42,324 nt of DNA from Thermoanaerobacterales bacterium. Lineage in GTDB: Bacteria; Bacillota; Desulfotomaculia; Desulfotomaculales; JASEER01. The position numbers and the translations under genes were made by a program. The notes under the pieces are model-generated. The model had not been told where the DNA came from, ran no database searches, and saw nothing but the letters and a program-made list of their open reading frames with translations. Of this stretch, positions 10,040 through 16,813 are shown in pieces (positions within the stretch are counted from its first letter, which is position 1; every line of letters begins with the position of its first letter). The DNA lies in assembly GCA_030019475.1 (NCBI GenBank), contig JASEER010000021.1, positions 1 through 42,324 of the forward strand, in the 5' to 3' direction.

Positions 10040-10978
10040 ATGGCCCGGTTTAACCTGCATGGGGCTCTGGCGGAGCTCGGGCTGCCGCCGTGGGATCTCC
10101 ATGACCATCCCACATCGGGGTATACCTTCTCCGACGGAGCGCACTACCGCTTCGAGATTTCCGGGGTGGAGGACAGGACGGCCCTGGAGGCCATGCTGGA
10201 CGAGGCGCAAAAGCGCGGGGTCGTCATCCACCGCATTATCGGTTCGGTGCAGGGCGCCGCCCTCCTGACCAGGCGGGAGTTGCGCGAGTTTGCGGAACTC
10301 GCCCGTGCCGCCGGCGTTGAGGTGGTGATGCCTCCTTTGCCCATCCGGGCCTGGGACACCGGGCGGGTCATCGCCACCCCTGAGGGGTACATGTCGGGCA
10401 TCCGCATCCGCGGCGCCGACAACTTCGCCGCCGTTCTGCGGGACATCGCCCGCTGCCTGGAGGAGGGGGTCCGGGCCTTCCTGGTGGTCGACGAGGGGCT
10501 GCTCATGGTGCTCAATGCCCTCCGGAAGAAAGGGGTCATCCCTCCGGAGACCGGCTTCAAATTCTCGGTTTACGCCGGCCACGCCAACCCCGCCGCTCTG
10601 CGGCTCCTGGAGCAGCTCGGCGCCACCACGGTCAACCCGCTGCCCGACCTCTCCCTGTCTATGCTGGCGGCCGTCCGCCGGGCCATCGACATCCCGATGG
10701 ACATCTACGTCTCCTGTATCGAGTCGTGGGGCGGCATGCACCGCTTTCACGAGGTGAGTGAGATCATCCGGGTCTGCTCTCCCTGTTACCTCAAGATCGA
10801 GCCGGGCCGCTCGGAAATGGACCACTACAAGCCGTGGCTCACCCCCGATTTCCGGTGCTTCTGGGTGCGGCAGAAGGTGAAGTACGCCGCCATTCTCCAG
10901 GAACTCCTCGAGGACTCCGGGGCCGCTTTTGAGACGTCACTCCCGGGGGCGCCGGACCTGAGGATTCCCGGACCCTAG
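10040..10978 (+). CDS. Predicted TIM-barrel protein, possibly peptidase U32-like
   Basis: This protein of about 312 residues alternates predicted strands and helices as in a TIM barrel, for example GVEVVMPPLPIRAWD, VRAFLVVDEGLLMVLNAL, KFSVYAGHANPAALRLLEQLG and IPMDIYVSCIESWGG. The layout resembles U32-type proteins annotated in anaerobic Firmicutes, but I see no diagnostic U32 signature and do not assign an activity. The ATG at 10040 is preceded by GGGGAGGA at 6-7 bases; an ATG six bases earlier sits too close. Location behind the aminotransferase suggests a role in amino-acid or peptide use, an inference from position only. Confidence 0.5.
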   Translation: MARFNLHGALAELGLPPWDLHDHPTSGYTFSDGAHYRFEISGVEDRTALEAMLDEAQKRGVVIHRIIGSVQGAALLTRRELREFAELARAAGVEVVMPPLPIRAWDTGRVIATPEGYMSGIRIRGADNFAAVLRDIARCLEEGVRAFLVVDEGLLMVLNALRKKGVIPPETGFKFSVYAGHANPAALRLLEQLGATTVNPLPDLSLSMLAAVRRAIDIPMDIYVSCIESWGGMHRFHEVSEIIRVCSPCYLKIEPGRSEMDHYKPWLTPDFRCFWVRQKVKYAAILQELLEDSGAAFETSLPGAPDLRIPGP

Positions 10979-11088
10979 GGGCTTTGCCTCCGAAAGAACC
11001 GTGTCCGGGTGAGTTCCATAAACTGGGTTAAATACAACAGCCGGGCCGCCGGGACGTTCCGGCAGGCAAGGTGCAAGGAGGATTGTTG

Positions 11089-11739
11089 ATGGAGAAGGAG
11101 ACAGTCAAGCGGGTGTATACGGCCGGCGCTTCGCAGTACGACTCGTTGATGCAGGGCGACTGGGACCGGGATACCCCGCGGGGCGAGGTGGTGGGGTGCC
11201 TGGAGTTGCAGCCGGGGCAATCGATGCTCGACGTCTGCGTGGGCACCGGCCTGAACTTCCCCCATTACCCGCCGGGAGTCGGCGTCACGGGCATCGACTT
11301 CACCGAGGCCATGCTGGACGTCGCCGGGCAAAAGGCCGCCGGGATGGGGCTCGCGGTCAACCTCGTAAACATGGATGCGACGAAGATGACTTTTCCGGAC
11401 GAGAGCTTCGACGGCATCCTGGCGACCTATGCGATATCCGTCGTGCCCGAACCGCTGCAGGCGATGCGGGAGATGGCCCGCGTCTGCAAGCCCGGCGGCC
11501 GGATCGCCATTTGGGACAGCGTCCTCTCGGATATTCCGTATGTGGCCGGAAACCAATATGTCATCAACCACTTTACTTCGAAGTACGGATATCCGGAGGG
11601 TGTAATCGTCTTCAGCATCACGCTTGACTTCCCGGCACTGATCGAGCAGATCCCCGAACTAAAAGTAGACCGCTTTACGCGTTACGACAGGGAAAACCCG
11701 CTGAAGTCGCGCTGCCTGATCAAGCTCATCAAGGCATAG
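11089..11739 (+). CDS. Class I SAM-dependent methyltransferase
   Basis: This protein of about 216 residues has the Rossmann methyltransferase motifs in order: motif I LDVCVGTGLNFPHY (about residues 48-61), post-I VTGIDFTEAML, motif II NMDATKMTFPDESFDGI, and the VCKPGGRIAIWDS strand. It resembles the UbiE/PmtA-like group (small-molecule or phospholipid N-methylation), but the substrate is not deducible. The ATG at 11089 has AAGGAGG 7 bases upstream. It is flanked by intergenic DNA and looks monocistronic. Confidence 0.8.
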   Translation: MEKETVKRVYTAGASQYDSLMQGDWDRDTPRGEVVGCLELQPGQSMLDVCVGTGLNFPHYPPGVGVTGIDFTEAMLDVAGQKAAGMGLAVNLVNMDATKMTFPDESFDGILATYAISVVPEPLQAMREMARVCKPGGRIAIWDSVLSDIPYVAGNQYVINHFTSKYGYPEGVIVFSITLDFPALIEQIPELKVDRFTRYDRENPLKSRCLIKLIKA

Positions 11740-12055
11740 CTTTAACTCAGGGGCCGGTTTAAGTTTGGGGTCAGGCCCCTAACTTAAAAAACCAGGGGGC
11801 GTACCCGTTATGTGGGCCGCCCCCACGTTTTGAGGTATTACATCCGTCGGTCCCCGTCATATTGCCATGTCCAAAGAAATTACGCTTTCGCTTTCCGGCC
11901 CGCCCCCGGCAGGAGGGCCCTTTTTTATGGGTTCCTGGAACCGGCCGTACGCCGTCGGGGGACAGGCTCCGTGGCCGGTTGAAAAGGGGAGCGCTTGTTA
12001 GTATCCCCATCCTTGTTTATAATGAGTGTAAAACCTGGTAGGGGAGGCGAACGTA
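11740..12055. other. 316-bp gene-free spacer with back-to-back terminator-like hairpins
   Basis: No convincing gene. An imperfect hairpin at 11759-11787 (TTAAGT.../...ACTTAA) follows the methyltransferase. A second lies at 11795-11824 (GGGGGC with CCC nested, paired to GGG and GCCCCC). Read on the minus strand, the second is followed by TGGTTTTTT, so it looks like a leftward terminator; read on the plus strand it is followed by ACGTTTT. A third hairpin at 11897-11919 (GGCCC/GGGCC) precedes CTTTTTT on the plus strand. The 130 nt between them could be a small RNA on either strand. Confidence 0.45.
11995..12023 (+). promoter_or_regulatory. Sigma-A-like promoter before the CBS-ACT gene
   Basis: TTGTTA (11995-12000), a 17-bp spacer and a perfect TATAAT (12018-12023) lie 33 bp before the TTG start of the CBS-ACT gene. 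The SCIFF peptide and maturase genes may be read from the same promoter. Confidence 0.75.
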
Positions 12056-12691
12056 TTGTTCGTCAAGGACCACATGACCGCCAATCCCATCACGATTACT
12101 CCGGAAACCCCTATCTTTCAGGCGTTGGAGATCATGACCCGCAAGAAGGTCCGCCACCTCCCGGTACTGGACAAGACCGGCCGGGTGGTCGGTTTGGTAA
12201 CCGAGCGGGGACTGCTCCAGGTCTCCCCTTCACCGGCGACAACCCTCAGCGTCTATGAGCTGAACTACGTCCTGGCCAAGGTCACCGTCAAGGAAGCGCT
12301 GGTAAAGAACCCGGTTTCGGTCGATCCGGAGCTTCCGATCGAAGAGGCGGCCCAGATTATGCATCAGAAGAAGATCGGCAGCCTCCTGGTGACCCAGGAT
12401 GACCGCCTGGCAGGGATCCTTACCCAGACGGATGTCATCGCCTCCGTGGTGCGCCTCTTCGGCCTGCACAAGGCCGGTACCCGCCTCGTCATCGAAACCC
12501 GGGACCGCACCGGCCTGCTCGCCGACCTCACCAAGATCCTCAAGGACATGGACATCAACATCCGCAGCGTGGCCACGATGGAGGTCGAGCCCGGCCATTA
12601 CCACCTGATGCTGAGGGTCAGTCTGGCCGACGCCGGCCCGCTGGTGTCCGAGCTGGAGGCCAAGGGCTTCAGCGTCGTTTCGGTTAGTTAG
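12056..12691 (+). CDS. CBS-pair and ACT domain protein (AcuB-like)
   Basis: This 211-residue protein has two CBS motifs (about residues 6-60 and 78-132) followed by an ACT domain (about 140-211, starting TRLVIETRDRTGLLADLTKIL). CBS pairs bind adenine nucleotides and ACT domains bind amino acids, so a sensor role is likely; the family includes AcuB. No catalytic domain is attached. The TTG start has GGGGAGG 8 bases upstream. It lies 21 bp before the SCIFF peptide gene, probably in the same transcript, but a functional link is not shown. Confidence 0.88.
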   Translation: MFVKDHMTANPITITPETPIFQALEIMTRKKVRHLPVLDKTGRVVGLVTERGLLQVSPSPATTLSVYELNYVLAKVTVKEALVKNPVSVDPELPIEEAAQIMHQKKIGSLLVTQDDRLAGILTQTDVIASVVRLFGLHKAGTRLVIETRDRTGLLADLTKILKDMDINIRSVATMEVEPGHYHLMLRVSLADAGPLVSELEAKGFSVVSVS

Positions 12692-12712
12692 AGAGAGGAG
12701 GGAAAGCAAGAC

Positions 12713-12862
12713 ATGGGCAAGCATATCACGACCATCAGCAAGGGATCCGCAGCGCCGCGGGAGCACCGGGGCTGCGGGGAGTGCGCCACTTCCTGCCAGT
12801 CGGCCTGCAAGACGTCCTGCACGGTGGGCAACCAGAAATGTGTAGTGAGAAGTGAGAAGTGA
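12713..12862 (+). CDS. scfA: SCIFF ribosomally made peptide (six-cysteine RiPP precursor)
   Basis: This 49-residue peptide begins MGKHITTISKGS and carries six cysteines at 21, 24, 28, 32, 36 and 43, within CGECATSCQSACKTSC and NQKC. This is the SCIFF signature (six cysteines in about forty-five residues), substrate of a radical-SAM thioether-forming maturase found next door. GGAGGGAAAG lies a few bases upstream of the ATG. The codons after Cys43 (VVRSEK and the TGA stop) fall inside a GTGAGAAGT repeat array, so the C-terminal tail and stop codon appear repeat-derived. Its cellular role is not established. Confidence 0.93.
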   Translation: MGKHITTISKGSAAPREHRGCGECATSCQSACKTSCTVGNQKCVVRSEK

Positions 12863-12975
12863 TGTGAGAAGTGGGAAGTGAGAACAGAAGTGGAATTCGC
12901 GAAGCGAATTCCTTCCAGCATCCCACATCACACCTCCCACCTCTCACCTCTCACCTCACACCTCGCGCCTCTCAT
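12844..12975. repeat. Inverted repeat element with GTGAGAAGT arms and a GAATTCGCGAAGCGAATTC core
   Basis: The left arm (12846-12890) is built of GTGAGAAGT/GTGGGAAGT units. The right arm (12920-12972) is built of complementary CACCTCCCA/CACCTCTCA units. Between them 12893-12913 is a perfect palindrome (GGAATTCGC, GAA, GCGAATTCC). The element fills the gap between scfA and scfB, enters the 3' end of scfA, and could fold into a large stem. A related core occurs at 16690-16711. Confidence 0.8.
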
Positions 12976-13036
12976 ACCGCCGGCCGCTGACGGTTTTCGG
13001 CCGGCGTTATTGTTGTCTTTCGGGGAGGAGAGAGCC

Positions 13037-14380
13037 TTGATTCACTGCTTCTCCATCAAGGGCCGCCACCTGGTCTTTGACGCTAACAGCCAGGCGCTGC
13101 ACCGGGTGGACGATCTCACCCTAGCGCTCCTCGAGGGGCAAAGCCCGGCGGAGCTGGCCGGCCTGTACCCGCGGGAGGAGATCGACGAGGCCCTGGATGA
13201 GATCGCCGCCCTCACCCGGCAAGGGCTGCTCAATGCGCCCGACCCCTACGGCGCCTACACCCCGCCGGAGCCCTGCGTCAAGGCCCTTTGCCTGAACGTC
13301 GCTCATGCCTGCAACCTGGCCTGCGGCTACTGCTTCGCCGGCCAGGGGTCCTACGGCGGCGGGGCGGGGCTGATGAAGGCGGAAACGGCGCGCAGGGCCG
13401 TTGACTTTCTCCTGGCCGGCTGCGGCCGGCGGCGCCGCCTGGAGGTCGATTTCTTCGGTGGCGAGCCGCTCCTGAATCCCGACGTGATCCGCGGGACGGT
13501 GGCCTATGCCCGGGAGCGGGGGGCCGCCGCGGGAAAGGTTTTCTCTTTCACCGTAACGACCAACGCCGTTTTGCTGGACGAGGACTTCACCGACTTCTGC
13601 CTGGCCAACGCGATCAACGTCGTCCTCAGCCTTGACGGCCGCCCGGAGGTCCACGACCGCCTGCGCCGCACGCGGGGCGGGGATGGCTCCTACGACCTTG
13701 TCTTCCCCAGGATCAGGCGGTTCCTGGAGCGCTGGGCGGCCTGGGACGGGCCCAAGGGCTACGCCTATGTGAGAGGTACCTACACCCGGAACAACCTGGA
13801 CTTCGCGGCCGATTTCGAGCACCTCGCCGCCTCCGGCATCCGCCACGTATCGCTGGAGCCGGTGGTCTCCGACCCGGCGGAGGCCTATGCCGTCAGGGAA
13901 GGCGACGTGGAACGAATACGGGAGGAGTACCGGCGCCTGGCCGAGGTTTACCTGGACCTGGCCCGGCGCGGGGACGGCGTGCGCTTTTTCCATTTCGAGC
14001 TGGACCTTGAAGGCGGGCCCTGTCTGCCGAAGCGCCTCACCGGCTGCGGCGCGGGCACGGACTACCTGGCGGTGGCCGCCGACGGGGGTCTGTACCCTTG
14101 CCACCAGTTTGTGGGGCAGGAGGGCTTTCTGGTCGGCGACGTCACGGGAGGCATCAGGCGGTGGGACATGGTGGAGCTGTTCCGGCAGGCGCATGTCTAC
14201 CGGAAGAAGGCCTGCCGGTCCTGCTGGGCGAAGTTTCTCTGCAGCGGGGGCTGTCACGCGGCGGCGTATTTCGCCAACCGGAATCTTCTGGAGCCGTCTG
14301 CTGTGGCCTGTGAGCTGATGCGCGCCCGTTTGGAGTGCGCGCTCTATATTAAGGCCCGGGAGTTTGATTGTGCGCGCTAG
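13037..14380 (+). CDS. scfB: Thioether-forming SCIFF maturase (radical SAM, SPASM)
   Basis: This enzyme of about 447 residues installs Cys-derived thioether links in the SCIFF peptide. The N-terminal peptide-recognition region (about 1-80) precedes the radical-SAM cluster motif CNLACGYC (Cys 92, 96, 99). It also has VDFFGGEPLLN, and a cysteine-rich SPASM region at the C-terminus (CGAGTDYLAV...YPCHQF, CRSCWAKFLCSGGC). The open frame extends upstream through the repeat, but that segment encodes low-complexity His/Ser/Pro residues. The TTG at 13037, with GGGGAGGAG upstream, gives the start typical of this family (HCFSIKGRHLVFDAN). Confidence 0.93.
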   Translation: MIHCFSIKGRHLVFDANSQALHRVDDLTLALLEGQSPAELAGLYPREEIDEALDEIAALTRQGLLNAPDPYGAYTPPEPCVKALCLNVAHACNLACGYCFAGQGSYGGGAGLMKAETARRAVDFLLAGCGRRRRLEVDFFGGEPLLNPDVIRGTVAYARERGAAAGKVFSFTVTTNAVLLDEDFTDFCLANAINVVLSLDGRPEVHDRLRRTRGGDGSYDLVFPRIRRFLERWAAWDGPKGYAYVRGTYTRNNLDFAADFEHLAASGIRHVSLEPVVSDPAEAYAVREGDVERIREEYRRLAEVYLDLARRGDGVRFFHFELDLEGGPCLPKRLTGCGAGTDYLAVAADGGLYPCHQFVGQEGFLVGDVTGGIRRWDMVELFRQAHVYRKKACRSCWAKFLCSGGCHAAAYFANRNLLEPSAVACELMRARLECALYIKAREFDCAR

Positions 14381-14435
14381 AAGGAGTTATTGGACGTAGA
14401 ATGGCATAATCCAGCCTGAAACGGCATAAATTGGT

Positions 14436-14465
14436 TAGACAGGACGGCCCTTTTTGTGATAAGAT
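14436..14465 (+). promoter_or_regulatory. Sigma-A-like promoter before the M23 peptidase gene
   Basis: TAGACA (14436-14441) and TAAGAT (14460-14465), each 5 of 6 to consensus, are separated by 18 bp. They lie 38 bp before the TTG start. The 14381-14435 stretch holds nothing recognisable. Confidence 0.6.
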
Positions 14466-14503
14466 TGGCACGCAGTATGCTTACGGGAGGGGGATGATCG
14501 CTT

Positions 14504-15844
14504 TTGTTACTCCTGTACACCGGCCGCAGGCCTAAGCGCCGGGGTTCCCATCCTCTCGGGCTGGGCCTCTTGTTGACCGGTGCACTGGTGCTGGCCGGGT
14601 TCCTCTGGCAGGCGGCGACGGCCGTCTGGGCGGTGGAGGTCGGCGGGCACCAGGTCGCCGTGGCCCGGGACCACCGGGATGTGGACCGGGCGGTGGCTTC
14701 CCTGGAGCGGACGTACGGCCCGGATGCGGCCCTGGAAGGGGTCCGGGTGGTACAGGTTCCCGCGGCGCGGAACCAGGAGTTTACGGGCGCCGCGGAGATC
14801 GAGAACAGGCTGGCGGATGCCCTCGGGCTGCAGAAAAGGGCGGTGGGGGTAGCCATCGACGGGAAGGTGAGGTTCTGCTTTACCGACCGCTCGACCGCCC
14901 TGGCGTTCCTTGATCAGTTAAAGAAGGGTTATCCGGCCGATCCGGGGGCCGAGGTGGGGTTCTTACAGGACGTGCGGTTGGTTGAGGTCCGCGTGCCCGG
15001 GAGCGAGCTCCATTCGGTCGAGGATGCGCTCGCGGCCGCCGCCCGGGCCCGCAGGCAGAACAAGGAGTACATCGTCAAGGAAGGCGACACCCTCTGGGAC
15101 ATCGCCATTAAAAACGGCCTTTCGGTGGATGAACTGCTGGCCGCCAACCCCGGGCTGAGCGAGGACACCGTACTGGCGCTCGGCCAAAGTCTGAATGTGG
15201 GCAAGGTTCAGCCGCTATTGACCGTGGTGGCCACTGCCCGCCTCAAGGAGACCGTCCCCATACCCTACCCGGTGACGGTGAAGAAGGACTCCTCCCTGGC
15301 CCTGGGCAAACGGCAGGTCATCAAGCCCGGGCGCCAGGGGCAGAAGGAGTTTATCGTTGAGGTCACCCGTTATAACGGTCGCCTGGTTTCCCGCAGGATG
15401 ATCGACTCCCGGGTGGTGCAGCAGCCCGTGGTCCAGGTGGAGGCCCGCGGCACCAAGCTCATGCTCGCCTCCCGCGGCGGGGGGCACCTGATCTGGCCGG
15501 CGCGCGGCGGCATCACCTCCACTTACGGGCGGCGCGGCGACGGGATGCACACCGGGATCGACATCGGGGCCGACGCCGGCGCCCCGGTGGTCGCCGCCGA
15601 GGCCGGGCAGGTGATCTCGGCCGGCTGGGCCGGCGGTTACGGGCGATGCGTGGAGATCGCCCACGGGGGCGGGGTCGTTACCCGCTACGCGCACCTGTCC
15701 AGGATCAGCGTCTCGGTCGGGGAAGAGGTCGAGCGCGGGGAGCGGATCGGCAGCGTGGGCAGCACGGGCAACGCCACCGGACCGCACCTGCACTTCGAGA
15801 TACTGGTGAACGGCAGCCCGCGCAATCCATTAAATTACCTGTAG
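14504..15844 (+). CDS. Membrane-anchored LysM-G5-M23 metallopeptidase
   Basis: This 446-residue envelope protein has an N-terminal transmembrane anchor (about 18-42), an uncharacterised stalk domain, LysM (about 188-232, EYIVKEGDTLWDIA), G5 (about 238-315) and a C-terminal M23 domain (about 347-440). Zinc ligands are visible in HTGIDIG (His349, Asp353) and in the HLHFE motif (His428, with His430 as the general-base region). It is expected to cleave peptidoglycan cross-bridges outside the membrane. The TTG start has GGGAGGGGG 10 bases upstream; an ATG ten bases earlier is in another frame. It has its own promoter and terminator. Confidence 0.92.
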   Translation: MLLLYTGRRPKRRGSHPLGLGLLLTGALVLAGFLWQAATAVWAVEVGGHQVAVARDHRDVDRAVASLERTYGPDAALEGVRVVQVPAARNQEFTGAAEIENRLADALGLQKRAVGVAIDGKVRFCFTDRSTALAFLDQLKKGYPADPGAEVGFLQDVRLVEVRVPGSELHSVEDALAAAARARRQNKEYIVKEGDTLWDIAIKNGLSVDELLAANPGLSEDTVLALGQSLNVGKVQPLLTVVATARLKETVPIPYPVTVKKDSSLALGKRQVIKPGRQGQKEFIVEVTRYNGRLVSRRMIDSRVVQQPVVQVEARGTKLMLASRGGGHLIWPARGGITSTYGRRGDGMHTGIDIGADAGAPVVAAEAGQVISAGWAGGYGRCVEIAHGGGVVTRYAHLSRISVSVGEEVERGERIGSVGSTGNATGPHLHFEILVNGSPRNPLNYL

Positions 15845-15856
15845 TCAGGCATACAC

Positions 15857-15890
15857 AAGGGGAGGTCCTAAATGGCCTTCCCTTTACTTT
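15857..15890 (+). terminator. Terminator of the M23 peptidase gene
   Basis: A 9-bp stem, AAGGGGAGG/CCTTCCCTT (one G-T pair), with a 10-nt loop is followed by TACTTTT, 13 bases after the stop codon. Its right edge touches the -35 of the next promoter. Confidence 0.7.
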
Positions 15891-15917
15891 TGCGGGCACC
15901 CGGGGCTGTGCTATAAT
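15890..15917 (+). promoter_or_regulatory. Promoter with extended -10 before the TPR gene
   Basis: TTGCGG (15890-15895), a 16-bp spacer and perfect TATAAT (15912-15917) with an upstream TG (TGCTATAAT, extended -10). It lies 62 bp before the TPR gene start. Confidence 0.7.
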
Positions 15918-15979
15918 GTATTCCGTGGCCCCGCCGTCGCGACGGGCGGAAAATAACCGGACGGGGGCCGGGTGAGAAA

Positions 15980-16609
15980 ATGGTTATGCCCAGTAAGAAA
16001 ACGCAGAAAGCGGTGTTCTGGGTTTTGACGATCCTTATCGGCGTGGGGCTGGTAGCCTCTTCGGTGGTCTGGACCCTCCCGGACCAGGCGTCGGCTCCGC
16101 CCACCCCGCCGCCTGAAGCGGAGAACGCCCCGCAGGAGGCCGCGAACCCGGCGGACTTCTCAGCGCTGGAAGCCAAGGTTGAAGCCAACCCCCGGGACAT
16201 CCCGGCAAGGCTCCAGCTGGCCCAGGCCTACCGGAACGCCGGGGAGTTTGACAAGGCCATCGCCGCGTACGGGGAGATCCTCAAGCTCGACGGGGATAAC
16301 CAGAATGCCCGCCTGAGCCTGGCCGAAGTGTATGCTTACCAGGAACGGTACGACGAGGCCCTGAGCGAACTGGACCGGCTGCTGGCCGCCAACCCGCGCC
16401 ACCAGGGTGCATTGGGGATGGCGGTGGAGGTCGCGGCGCTGGGGAAACAGGACTATCAGGGGGCGATCGCCCGCCTGGAGAATTACGTTAAGGTGGTCGG
16501 TGACGGCCCGGAGGCCGAGGCGGCCAGGCAGATGATCGACTTCTACCGCCAGATGGCCGAGCAGGCAGAAAAAGACCAGGAATCAAAGCAGCAGGCGACA
16601 AAGGAGTAA
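15980..16609 (+). CDS. Membrane-anchored TPR protein
   Basis: This 209-residue protein has a single N-terminal transmembrane helix (about 11-31), a Pro/Ala/Glu-rich linker (about 35-60) and about three tetratricopeptide repeats (about 62-165) of the ARLQLAQAYRNAGEFDKAIAAYGEIL type. It ends in a charged Gln/Lys tail. A TPR scaffold on the outer face of the membrane is likely; the partner is unknown. ATG at 15980 is used; a second ATG two codons later is equally possible because the ribosome site is weak. It is monocistronic between its own promoter and terminator. Confidence 0.8.
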   Translation: MVMPSKKTQKAVFWVLTILIGVGLVASSVVWTLPDQASAPPTPPPEAENAPQEAANPADFSALEAKVEANPRDIPARLQLAQAYRNAGEFDKAIAAYGEILKLDGDNQNARLSLAEVYAYQERYDEALSELDRLLAANPRHQGALGMAVEVAALGKQDYQGAIARLENYVKVVGDGPEAEAARQMIDFYRQMAEQAEKDQESKQQATKE

Positions 16610-16613
16610 TCGC

Positions 16614-16642
16614 AAATCCGGCGCAAGCCGGATTTATTATTT
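16614..16642 (+). terminator. Rho-independent terminator
   Basis: A perfect 9-bp stem, AAATCCGGC/GCCGGATTT, with a GCAA tetraloop is followed by ATTATTT, five bases after the TPR gene stop. It is a clear intrinsic terminator. Confidence 0.88.
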
Positions 16643-16735
16643 AGTCGTCAGTCGTCGCGCATCGGGCATCGGGCATCGGGATAGAAGGGATTCGCGAAGC
16701 GGATCCCATCGAGTCTGACGCCCGACGACTTGCCC
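16643..16735. repeat. Dispersed repeat with GTCGTC/GCATCGG units and a GATTCGCGAAGCGGATC core
   Basis: The left part is GTCGTCAGTCGTCG followed by three CATCGGG/GCATCGG units (about 16644-16681). A near-palindromic core follows (16690-16711, GGGATTCGC, GAA, GCGGATCCC), then GACGCCCGACGACT (about 16718-16731), the inverted counterpart of the left end. It is organised like the 12844-12975 element but with different arm units. Related arm sequence lies at 36352-36375, inverted. Confidence 0.75.
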
Positions 16736-16752
16736 CTTGCCCCGACCTCTTT

Positions 16753-16789
16753 TTGCCACTGTTCGGCAAGCAGTGGCCGGCCTTATAAT
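16753..16789 (+). promoter_or_regulatory. Promoter region with a 7-bp inverted repeat before the HEITH peptidase gene
   Basis: A perfect TATAAT at 16784-16789 lies 24 bp before the GTG start. No good -35 is at normal spacing: TTGCCA at 16753-16758 is 25 bp away. Instead the perfect inverted repeat GCCACTG (16755-16761)/CAGTGGC (16771-16777) occupies the -35 area, suggesting an activator or repressor site. Confidence 0.5.
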
Positions 16790-16813
16790 GGAAGGCGGGA
16801 GGGAGGGGTAAGA

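Noticed and set aside
10967-11009. CCCGGAC/GTCCGGG hairpin after the TIM-barrel gene
   Set aside because: The 29-nt loop and absence of a T-run make a terminator unconvincing.
12846-12975. CRISPR-like array
   Set aside because: Units are 8-9 bp and contiguous, with no spacers of constant length, no leader and no cas genes.
12878-13036. N-terminal extension of the scfB frame through the repeat
   Set aside because: It encodes low-complexity His/Ser/Pro/Leu residues from the repeat; the TTG at 13037 with a good ribosome site gives the family-like start.
15872-15916. A 14-codon ORF with GGGGAGGT upstream
   Set aside because: The sequence is better explained as the M23 gene's terminator hairpin and the following -35 region.
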